8,408 nucleotides of DNA from DATARH01 sp046724035 (GTDB lineage Bacteria; Pseudomonadota; Alphaproteobacteria; ATCC43930; CGMCC-115725). The stretch spans positions 1-8,408 of the forward strand of contig JBKOVT010000030.1 of the NCBI GenBank assembly GCA_046724035.1. Direction: 5' to 3'. The position numbers and the translations under genes were made by a program. The notes beneath the pieces were generated by a model that had not been told where the DNA came from, did no database searches, and saw only the letters and a program-made list of their open reading frames with translations. Of this stretch, positions 1-5,562 are shown piece after piece. How positions within the stretch are numbered: position 1 is the first letter of the stretch; each line of letters begins with the position of its first letter.

Positions 1-1229
1 ACCGAGGCGAACGGCATCTGCTCCGAGCGAATCATGTTCTCGATGCGCACTTCGGCCGGGTCGCGGCCGACCGCACGCGCCACCTCGTCGATCGTCCTCT
101 CGATTGCAAAGCAGGCGCCCGGCCGCCCGACGCCGCGATAGGGGCCGAGCGGCGTCTTGTTTGTCGCGACCGTGTAGGTACGCGCGCGGTAGTTCGGGAT
201 CGTGTAGGGGCCGGGCAGGGTGCGCCCCGCCATGTTGGCTTCCTGATACGGCCCCTGCGGCCACAGCCCGTAGGCGCCGGCATCGACGATGATCTCGGTA
301 TCGACCCCAAGCACCTTTCCCTGCCGGTCGGCATAGGCGGTGACCTTGTAATGATGGTCGCGCGTATGGGCGCAGGTCAGCAGATGCTCGCTGCGGTCTT
401 CGACCCAACGCACGGGGTGGTCCAATTCGAGCGCCAGCGCCGCGAGGATGATCTCCTCGGGATAAAGCCGCGCCTTTGGGCCAAAACCGCCGCCGACATC
501 GGGCGCGACGACCCGGATGCGGCGCTGCTCGATCCCGAGGATTTCTCCGAGCGCGACGCGCACCGTATGCGGCGTCTGCGTCGAGGCATAGACGACGACC
601 TCATCGAGCCGATGATCGCGATACGCCAAGACGGCGCGGCCTTCCATCGGCGCGCCCGATTGCCGGTTCATGCGGTATTCGCGCGTGACGGTGATCTCGG
701 CGGCGCGCGCCGCGGCCTCGATGTCGCCGCCCTCGATCGTGCGTTCGAGATAAAGATTGTCGCCCCAGCTCTCATGCACGAGGTGCCGGCTGCCGCGCCA
801 GACGTGCGGCGCGTCGACGGCGGCGTCGAGCACCTCGTATTCTACGTGGATATTGTTCGCGAGATCCTCGGCTTCTGCGCGGCTCGGCGCGATGCAGACC
901 GCGATTGCCTCGCCGACATAGCGTACCTTGTCGGTCGCGAGCGGGGGCCAGGGCGGCGATTTCGCACCGGCAGCCTGCGTCACGACGCGGATCGGCTGAA
1001 TCCGCGGCAGATCGGCGGCGGTGAAGACGCGCCCCTTCGCACTCGGCGGCGCCGTAATCGACTTGATGCGCGCATGCGCATGCGGGCTGCGCAAAAACGC
1101 GACATCGCGAATGCCGGGCAGGCGAATGTCGGAGACGAACTCACCGCGCCCGTCGAGATGCCGCGCATCCTCGCGGCGCAAGGCCGAAGCGCCGATGCCG
1201 CGGGCCGTCGCGCCGTCGACGGTGCTCAT
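1..1229 (-). CDS. Molybdopterin-binding large subunit of a CO dehydrogenase/xanthine dehydrogenase-family enzyme (CoxL-like, form II type), 3' end beyond the window
   Basis: This is the catalytic, Mo-cofactor-binding subunit of a cytoplasmic molybdenum hydroxylase. It oxidises a substrate with water-derived oxygen and passes electrons to the iron-sulfur subunit. The visible 409 residues begin MSTVDGATARGIGASALRRE, the usual amino-terminal segment of the family, and include RSPHAHARI, the a/b-hammerhead stretch VRYVGEAIAV, APMEGRAV, and the Mo-cofactor motif VGGGFGPK at about residues 245-252. The active-site loop is PYRGVGR at about 363-369, followed by RPGACFAIER. Form I CO dehydrogenase has AYRCSFR there, with the copper-binding Cys, and form II has AYRGAGR. 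This protein therefore resembles form II, and CO is not a safe substrate call. The reading frame is open to the left edge; about half of a usual 750-800-residue subunit is missing. The ATG overlaps the TGA of the 2Fe-2S subunit gene (ATGA), with AAAGG three bases upstream. The family is certain; the substrate is unknown. Confidence 0.93.
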   Translation of the reverse strand, partial: MSTVDGATARGIGASALRREDARHLDGRGEFVSDIRLPGIRDVAFLRSPHAHARIKSITAPPSAKGRVFTAADLPRIQPIRVVTQAAGAKSPPWPPLATDKVRYVGEAIAVCIAPSRAEAEDLANNIHVEYEVLDAAVDAPHVWRGSRHLVHESWGDNLYLERTIEGGDIEAAARAAEITVTREYRMNRQSGAPMEGRAVLAYRDHRLDEVVVYASTQTPHTVRVALGEILGIEQRRIRVVAPDVGGGFGPKARLYPEEIILAALALELDHPVRWVEDRSEHLLTCAHTRDHHYKVTAYADRQGKVLGVDTEIIVDAGAYGLWPQGPYQEANMAGRTLPGPYTIPNYRARTYTVATNKTPLGPYRGVGRPGACFAIERTIDEVARAVGRDPAEVRIENMIRSEQMPFAS

Positions 1230-1708
1230 GATCCTTTGCCCTGCGCCGCGACGGTACTTGCCGCCTCGGCGATCGCGCTGACGATATTCGTGTAGCCGGT
1301 GCAGCGGCACAGATTGCCGGCGAGCCCGGCGCGGATCTCGGCTTCGGAGCCGGCCCGGCCACGCTGGATCAGATCGCGCGCGCTGATCAGCATACCCGGC
1401 GTGCAGAAGCCGCATTGCACCGCGTGCCGGCGGTGAAAGCTGTCGCGCAACACCGCGATGATCGGGTCGTCGCGCAGCCCTTCGAGCGAATGGATCTGGC
1501 GGTCGTCGCAGGCGACGGCGAGCATCAGGCAGGCGCGCGCCGGCATGCCGTCGACAAGCACCGTGCAGGCGCCGCATACGCCGTGCTCGCAGCCGAGATG
1601 CGTCGCGGTCAGATTGTGCCGCTCGCGCAACAGATCGGCGAGCGACAGGCGCGGCGCGACATCCTCGCTGAGATCGGCGCCGTTGAGACGATAGCGGATC
1701 GCGGTCAT
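1226..1708 (-). CDS. [2Fe-2S] iron-sulfur subunit of a molybdenum hydroxylase (CoxS-like)
   Basis: This is the small electron-transfer subunit carrying two [2Fe-2S] clusters between the Mo subunit and the FAD subunit. It has 160 residues, normal for the family. The plant-ferredoxin-like domain has Cys40, Cys45, Cys48 and Cys60 in GCEHGVCGACTVLVDG...AC. The helical C-terminal domain has Cys99 and Cys102 in QCGFCTPGM and Cys134 and Cys136 in LCRCTGY. All eight ligands are present. I chose the ATG at 1708 because it gives the family's normal N-terminus (MTAIRYRLNG) and because its ATGA overlaps the FAD-subunit stop. The frame stays open much further upstream, but that part is only the FAD-subunit gene read out of frame. 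The TGA in turn overlaps the start of the Mo-subunit gene, so all three genes are probably translationally coupled. Confidence 0.96.
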   Translation of the reverse strand: MTAIRYRLNGADLSEDVAPRLSLADLLRERHNLTATHLGCEHGVCGACTVLVDGMPARACLMLAVACDDRQIHSLEGLRDDPIIAVLRDSFHRRHAVQCGFCTPGMLISARDLIQRGRAGSEAEIRAGLAGNLCRCTGYTNIVSAIAEAASTVAAQGKGS

Positions 1709-2556
1709 GCGGTGGCCTGGGACGCCTGTGTTGCTTGCATGAGGGCGCGCAGCGCAGCGGTCGCGTGCAGGCTGTGACGGAATGTATCGAATTGCCGGTC
1801 GGCGGCGCGCGCCAGATCGGCCGCGATCGCCTCGCGCGCCGCGGCGGCCTCCACCCGGCCGCGCGCGCAGAGCCGCGACGTCGCCTCCAGCAGCAAGGGC
1901 GCGCCGTCCGTCGCGCCGAGCACGACCCGCGCATAGCCGCGCGCCGGGTCGCGCACCGCGACCGCCACGGACAGCGCGAACTCGCCGGATTTGCGCGCCA
2001 GCTTCACATAGCCCCAGCGCGCTTGAGGCGACAGTTTCGGGACCCAGATCGCGGCGAGGATCTCGCCGGCGCCGAGCTTTGTCTCGTAGATCCCGGTCAC
2101 GAAATCTTTGCAGGCGACCGCCTTCTTGCCGTTCCACCCCTCGATGATCGCGGTCGCGTCGAGCGCGGCGAGAACGGCCGGCCATTCCGCCGCCGGATCG
2201 GCGAGCGCCAGGCTGCCGCCGATCGTGCCGCGGTTGCGCACCGCGCGATAGGCGAGCGTCTCGGCGACCTTCGGCATCAGCCCGCCCGAGGGGTCCGGCC
2301 CGACGCGGTCTTCGATCATCGCATGCGTGACACAGGCGCCGTAAAAGACCGTGCTGTCTTCTTCGGTGATCGTGCCGAGATCGGGTAGGCGCGCGATATC
2401 GACGAGGAGGCCGGGCGAGGCGACCCGCAAATTCATCATCGCCACGAGCGACTGGCCGCCGGCGATGACCCTGGCTTCGGTGTTGGGGCGCGCCAACAGC
2501 TCGAGGGCCTGCGACAGGCTGCGCGGCCTCGCGTAATCGACGGCGGCGGGCTTCAT
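1705..2556 (-). CDS. FAD-binding medium subunit of a molybdenum hydroxylase (CoxM-like)
   Basis: This is the flavoprotein subunit that takes electrons from the [2Fe-2S] subunit and passes them to the final acceptor. It has 283 residues, the usual length. An N-terminal FAD-binding PCMH-type domain carries AGGQSL at residues 32-37 and RNRGTIGGSLALADP at about 107-121; these are the two pyrophosphate/flavin-binding signatures of the CoxM family. The C-terminal CO-dehydrogenase flavoprotein domain follows from about residue 180, with YVKLARKSGEFALSVAVAV. It is the first gene of the three-gene operon, and its TGA overlaps the next ATG. No good Shine-Dalgarno sequence precedes the ATG at 2556. The start is supported by the family-typical opening (MKPAAVDYARPRSLSQALEL). 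The 71-bp upstream gap is the only obvious place for an operon promoter. Confidence 0.95.
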   Translation of the reverse strand: MKPAAVDYARPRSLSQALELLARPNTEARVIAGGQSLVAMMNLRVASPGLLVDIARLPDLGTITEEDSTVFYGACVTHAMIEDRVGPDPSGGLMPKVAETLAYRAVRNRGTIGGSLALADPAAEWPAVLAALDATAIIEGWNGKKAVACKDFVTGIYETKLGAGEILAAIWVPKLSPQARWGYVKLARKSGEFALSVAVAVRDPARGYARVVLGATDGAPLLLEATSRLCARGRVEAAAAREAIAADLARAADRQFDTFRHSLHATAALRALMQATQASQATA

Positions 2557-2577
2557 GGGATCAGCATGACCCGCCGC

Positions 2578-2605
2578 GCCCGGCCGGGCAAGCTAGAGCA
2601 TGCTC
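2578..2605. promoter_or_regulatory. Two adjacent perfect palindromes upstream of the molybdenum-hydroxylase operon
   Basis: The 71-bp gap between the hydrolase stop and the FAD-subunit start contains GCCCGGCCGGGC (2578-2589) and, six bases away, GAGCATGCTC (2596-2605). Both are perfect dyads without a loop, so they look more like protein-binding sites than terminators. The second sits in TAGAGCATGCTCAAG. From memory, this resembles the TAGAGCATG-type dispersed palindromes of Bradyrhizobium-like genomes, so it could instead be a repeat remnant. No convincing -35/-10 pair was found here. Confidence 0.3.
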
Positions 2606-2627
2606 AAGTTTTGTTTAACGGCCGCGT

Positions 2628-3773
2628 TCAATCGAACCAGGCAAGATCGATCGCGTCGCCCAGCTTGCTATAGCCGAGATCGCTCGGGTGCAGCCCGTCG
2701 CCGCAATCATAGATGCCGAGCATCTGCGTCGGGATCTCGGGGTCGCGAATCGCCCGGTCGAAATCGGCCACGGCATCGAAGGCGCCGCTGTCGCGGATCC
2801 ACTCATTGACCGTGACCCGGTGGCGCTCGCGGGTCGGATTCCAGGCGTTCGCCATAAACGTCTCATTGCCGAACGGGGTCAGCGTCGCGCCGATAATCTT
2901 GATCCCGGCGGCATGCGCCCGCACCGCCATTTGTTGCAGCCCGGCGATCATCTGCTCGCCGGTGACTTCCTCCTCGGGTTTGGCCCAGCGGTTGCGCAGA
3001 TCGTTGGTGCCGAGCATGACGACGACATGCGTGACTCCGGGCGCCGCGATGACGTCGCGGTCGAAGCGCCTGAGGCCGCTATCGCCGCGGATATCGTGCA
3101 GGATGCGGTTGCCGCCGAGCCCCTGGTTCATGACCCCCATCGGGCGGCCGCGCCATTCGGCGAGCCGCCGCGCGAGCTGGTCGGGCCAGCGGCAGAACGC
3201 GTCGATCGTCGAGATGTTGCCGTCAGTCAGCGAGTCGCCGAGCGCGACGATCCCGCCGGCATTGTCCGGCGCGACGACATCGACGCCGCTGACAAAAAAC
3301 CATTGGTCGGTCAGATTGCCGACCGGCATCACCGCGGCGTCGGCGAAATTGCCCGCGGGCGAGATGTAATTGGTCTGCCGCGCATAGCGGCCGGTGATCT
3401 GGAAATTCGCCAGGACCTCGCCGGGCAGATAGAGACTGACCGCGAGATCGGCGAGCGCCGGCGCATTGAGCTGGACCGGGTCGCTGACGAGTAGCGAGCC
3501 GGCCGCGATGACGCCGGTGTCGCTCCCGCCAAAAGTCAGCGTCTTGTTCGAGCCCGGCACAATGCCGGGGCCCTTATCGCGGATGCCGATACGGGCGGCG
3601 CCGATCACCAGCGGGCGCGCGCCATAGGCGTTCGAGATGCGCACCCGCAACGTGTCGCCGCCGAGGCTGAGACGCGGCATCATGCGCAATGTGTGGTTGT
3701 TGAACCCGACGACGCCTTCCGCCGGCGCCGGCGCCGGCGCCCAGCTGCCGACCCATTGCTGTCCGCTCTGCAT
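2628..3773 (-). CDS. SGNH/GDSL-family hydrolase (esterase/acylhydrolase)
   Basis: This is a serine hydrolase of the SGNH (GDSL) superfamily, probably an esterase or carbohydrate deacetylase; the substrate cannot be told. From the chosen start it has 381 residues. The N-terminal b-rich part (about 1-165) holds WVGSWAPAP, HTLRMMPRLSLGGDTLRVRISNAYG and a YISPAGNF segment, as in two-domain family members. The catalytic domain shows block I GDSLTDG (nucleophile Ser181), the block II glycine in NQGLGGNRIL (about 217-224), block III GTNDL (oxyanion Asn257) and block V DGLHPSDLGY (Asp359, His362), so the active site is complete. I chose the ATG at 3773 because GGGAGGAA lies five bases upstream and WVGSW then sits at the N-terminus. 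A start at 3845 is open, but it would add a low-complexity Gly-rich leader. No signal peptide is visible, which is unusual because many relatives are secreted. Confidence 0.93.
   Translation of the reverse strand: MQSGQQWVGSWAPAPAPAEGVVGFNNHTLRMMPRLSLGGDTLRVRISNAYGARPLVIGAARIGIRDKGPGIVPGSNKTLTFGGSDTGVIAAGSLLVSDPVQLNAPALADLAVSLYLPGEVLANFQITGRYARQTNYISPAGNFADAAVMPVGNLTDQWFFVSGVDVVAPDNAGGIVALGDSLTDGNISTIDAFCRWPDQLARRLAEWRGRPMGVMNQGLGGNRILHDIRGDSGLRRFDRDVIAAPGVTHVVVMLGTNDLRNRWAKPEEEVTGEQMIAGLQQMAVRAHAAGIKIIGATLTPFGNETFMANAWNPTRERHRVTVNEWIRDSGAFDAVADFDRAIRDPEIPTQMLGIYDCGDGLHPSDLGYSKLGDAIDLAWFD
3721..3741. repeat. Short GCCGGC tandem tract inside the hydrolase gene
   Basis: Three and a half copies of the hexamer GCCGGC encode the alternating Ala-Pro stretch APAPAPAE near residues 12-19 of the SGNH hydrolase. 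The unit is a multiple of three, so copy-number change would lengthen or shorten the linker without a frameshift. Confidence 0.6.
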
Positions 3774-3776
3774 CGC

Positions 3777-3784
3777 TTCCTCCC
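3777..3784 (-). promoter_or_regulatory. Ribosome binding site deciding the SGNH hydrolase start
   Basis: On the minus strand GGGAGGAA is followed by GCG and then ATG at 3773. This is the strongest Shine-Dalgarno match before any gene in the window. It favours 3773 over the longer open frame beginning at 3845. Confidence 0.75.
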
Positions 3785-3883
3785 ATCCGCGTTGCGAGAT
3801 CGTGCCGCCCCCTCCCACCCCGCCGCAATCCCCTTTCGCGCCCAAATGCCGCTCGATGGATATGTGGGCTGGATCAGGGGCTA

Positions 3884-4005
3884 CGCGTTCTTCGACTGCT
3901 CGCTTTGCTCGCGCTCAGGATGAGGAAATATTTTCGATGCCATCAGCAACATCCCTCATCCTGAGCAGCGCGACGGCGCTGCCGGAGCGCGTGTCGAAGG
4001 ACGCG
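3884..4005. repeat. Large imperfect inverted repeat (dispersed intergenic palindrome type)
   Basis: The left arm (3884-3925) and right arm (3954-4005) are separated by a 28-base A+T-richer spacer. The inner 13 bases pair perfectly: GCTCAGGATGAGG (3913-3925) with CCTCATCCTGAGC (3954-3966). The outer 13 bases pair with one mismatch: CGCGTTCTTCGAC (3884-3896) with GTCGAAGGACGCG (3993-4005). The middle parts are G+C-rich and diverged. The CTCAGGATGAGG/TTCGA wording is, from memory, that of a repeat family common between genes in alphaproteobacteria. It lies 32 bases past the GTPase stop and 110 bases before the hydrolase start. RNA from either strand would fold into a long stem that may end or protect the upstream transcript. 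There is no T-run of the intrinsic-terminator kind. Confidence 0.8.
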
Positions 4006-4037
4006 GGTCGCCAATGCCGCCGCTTGCCTCACTTTGT

Positions 4038-5018
4038 TTAAGCGCTTCCAAGAAACGCGGCGAGGAGATCCCGCGCCGCAGCGGCCGGGCTGCGCTGGCC
4101 GGCGGCCACCTCGCGCTCGAGCTTGGCAAGCCGGGCGCTCACGGCCGGCGCGGCGCGGAAATGCTCTAGGAGCCCGTCGCCGATCTCGGCCCACAAAGCC
4201 GCCTGCGCCTGCAAGGCGCGGCGCCGCTGCCAGGCGCCGCTCGCTTCGAGCGCGGCTCGGAACCGCGCCACCTCTTCCCAGACCGCGTCGATGCCGTCGC
4301 CGGTTAATGCCGAGACGGCGCGTACCGCCACCCGCCATTCCGGGTATGCCGGGCGGATCAGGTGCACCGCGTTGGCGTATTCCGCGGCCGAGCGCGTCGC
4401 GTGATCGCGGAGATCGCCATCCGCCTTGTTGACGAGGATCAAATCGGCCAATTCGATGATCCCCCGCTTCAGCCCCTGCAACTCGTCGCCGGCCGCGGGC
4501 GGCAGGACCAACAGAAACATGTCGGTCATCTCGGAGACGCTCGTCTCCGATTGGCCAGCGCCGACCGTCTCGACCAGCACCGTGTCGAACCCCGCCGCCT
4601 CGCAGACAAGGACCGCCTCGCGGGTGCGCCGCGCGACCCCGCCGGTCTGCGCCCCCGCCGAGGACGGCCGGATGAAGGCGGCCGGCGATTTCGCCAATTC
4701 GGTCATGCGCGTCTTGTCGCCGAGGATCGCGCCGCCGCCGCGCTTCGATCCGGGATCGACCGCGAGAACAGCGACGCGATGGCCGCGCGCGACGCCGCCC
4801 AGACCAAAGCGCTCGATAAAGGTCGATTTGCCGGCCCCGGGCGGGCCGGTGATGCCAATCCGCGTCGCACCGCCGGTCGCCGGCAGGATTGCCTCGATCA
4901 ACCGCTCGGCTTCGCCGCGATGATCGGGGCGGGTCGATTCGACGAGCGTCACGGCGCGGGCAAGCGCTCGCCGGCTGCCGCCCCGCAACGCGGCGGCGAG
5001 CTCGTCAGCCGCAGGCAT
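4038..5018 (-). CDS. meaB: MeaB/ArgK-type G3E GTPase (methylmalonyl-CoA mutase-associated chaperone)
   Basis: This is a cytoplasmic P-loop GTPase that, in its family, gates B12 cofactor loading and protects methylmalonyl-CoA or related acyl-CoA mutases. Numbering below is from the upstream GTG at 5033 (331 aa); the ATG at 5018 gives 326 aa. The helical N-terminus (SRRALARAVTLVES) is typical. Walker A is GPPGAGKST at 63-71, followed by AVDPGSKRGGGAILGDKTRM at 91-110, FIRPSSAGAQTGGVARRTRE at 120-139, ETVGAGQSE at 155-163 and the guanine-specifying NKAD at 202-205. A helical C-terminal dimerisation arm ends near residue 326. Compared with the family's nearly constant DPSSxRTGGSILGDKTRM, Ser-to-Gly, Thr-to-Gly and Ser-to-Ala changes are visible, and LGGV reads TGGV. 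Neither start has a clear ribosome binding site. I took the ATG because it matches the usual N-terminal length. No mutase gene is in the window, so its partner is unknown. Confidence 0.92.
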   Translation of the reverse strand: MPAADELAAALRGGSRRALARAVTLVESTRPDHRGEAERLIEAILPATGGATRIGITGPPGAGKSTFIERFGLGGVARGHRVAVLAVDPGSKRGGGAILGDKTRMTELAKSPAAFIRPSSAGAQTGGVARRTREAVLVCEAAGFDTVLVETVGAGQSETSVSEMTDMFLLVLPPAAGDELQGLKRGIIELADLILVNKADGDLRDHATRSAAEYANAVHLIRPAYPEWRVAVRAVSALTGDGIDAVWEEVARFRAALEASGAWQRRRALQAQAALWAEIGDGLLEHFRAAPAVSARLAKLEREVAAGQRSPAAAARDLLAAFLGSA

Positions 5019-5077
5019 AATCGGGATCGGCACGAGCCGAGCGCACGCCAGCGGGCAACAAGCCCCTCCATAATGTC

Positions 5078-5117
5078 ATGGCCGTCCCCGGACCGATCCG
5101 GGGATCAGCCCAGCCAT
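5078..5117. repeat. Compact palindromic (REP-like) element upstream of the MeaB-type gene
   Basis: Perfect 8-base arms TCCCCGGA (5085-5092) and TCCGGGGA (5097-5104) flank the four-base loop CCGA. They are nested inside the outer arms ATGGC (5078-5082) and GCCAT (5113-5117). The wording (CCCGGATC.GTCCGGGG next to CAGCCAT) is, from memory, like dispersed palindromes of alphaproteobacteria. It sits about 60 bases before the GTPase start and would form a hairpin in that gene's 5' leader. Confidence 0.65.
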
Positions 5118-5148
5118 CGACGTCTTGGGGTTCCGCATCCTGCGCATT

Positions 5149-5265
5149 CTACACGACGCCAACCGTTCTGCGCGGCAGGCGTCTTGCGCCGTACCGCCAT
5201 GCATTATTTGCGTCATAATCAACTCTAAAATCGCCACATTTAAAGAAGAAGATCGCTTTTGCCAT
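5149..5265 (-). pseudogene. 38-codon ORF with weak hemopexin-repeat-like sequence, possible gene remnant
   Basis: The ATG at 5265 opens a 38-residue frame beginning MAKAIFFFKCGDFRVDYDAN and ending RRTVGVV before TAG. The opening resembles the core of a hemopexin-type repeat (pattern like AYFFKGdqYvRYD), with one extra residue and a Cys in place of the usual Gly. The later half does not continue the pattern. It lies in the A+T-rich island, has no good ribosome binding site, and the same frame is open upstream to 5424 with an Arg-rich, unrecognisable translation. Most likely it is a decayed fragment or chance; a genuine small protein is possible. The likeness was judged by eye only. Confidence 0.25.
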
Positions 5266-5487
5266 GACAAGCGCCCGTGCTCTCTCCAATAAAAACAGAC
5301 CTTGTATGCGTCCAAAACAGCAATATACAGCCAGGATGCAGCGAATGGGTTGCTGTTCCGCGACCCCGTCTCTACGTCGGCGCCGCCTGCGCCGATCCGC
5401 GAGGGAGCCATTTCTCAAAGGCAAGTCAATGAGTTACGGCCCGCGCGGAAAGTTGTCGAAGCGGCCGGCCACAACCCTGCACGAATT

Positions 5488-5518
5488 TTTGCTGCAGATT
5501 CCTTGCAGATGCAGCAAA
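5488..5518. other. Perfect 9-bp hairpin downstream of the ABC exporter gene
   Basis: TTTGCTGCA (5488-5496) and TGCAGCAAA (5510-5518) are perfect inverted arms around a 13-base loop, 45-75 bases after the exporter stop codon. In the minus-strand transcript the stem is followed by AATTCG, with no U-run, so it is not a classical intrinsic terminator. It may stabilise the transcript 3' end or have no function. Confidence 0.4.
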
Positions 5519-5562
5519 CGGCCCGCGAGCACTCAACCAAGGAGGTGCGGAAGAGCGGCCCG

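Larger units (their letters stand above)
5019..5562. other. Long intergenic region between the ABC exporter and the MeaB-type GTPase
   Basis: No confident gene lies in these 544 bases. They contain a palindromic element at 5078-5117, a small ORF at 5149-5265 and a hairpin at 5488-5518. Bases 5201-5340 are only 42% G+C by hand count, far below the surrounding genes, which is consistent with acquired or decaying DNA or with an upstream regulatory region. Two minus-strand frames (5076-5411 and 5149-5424) and one plus-strand frame (5264-5632) are open here. Their translations are Arg-rich and not recognisable apart from the small segment listed separately. A TATATT lies in the island on the minus strand, but no -35 box stands at the right distance, so I do not call a promoter. 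Confidence 0.6.

Noticed and set aside
351..1295. A 314-codon plus-strand frame opposite the Mo subunit
   Set aside because: It is the mirror of a strongly conserved coding frame, and no motif is visible in it.
1709..2185. N-terminal extension of the 2Fe-2S subunit frame up to 2185
   Set aside because: The extension is the FAD-subunit gene read in another frame. The family-length start at 1708 with ATGA coupling is far better.
1..2556. Calling the operon an aerobic CO dehydrogenase
   Set aside because: The Cu-binding Cys loop of form I is absent from the Mo subunit, so only the enzyme family is supported.
5076..5411. 111-codon minus-strand frame in the intergenic region
   Set aside because: There is no recognisable domain, no clear ribosome binding site, and it competes with another open frame of similar quality, so it is not supported as a gene.
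5539..5547. AAGGAGGTG on the plus strand, a perfect Shine-Dalgarno (anti-SD-like on the minus strand)
   Set aside because: No start codon stands at a workable distance before a plausible gene, and the minus-strand ACCTCCTT is too short to mean anything beyond chance.
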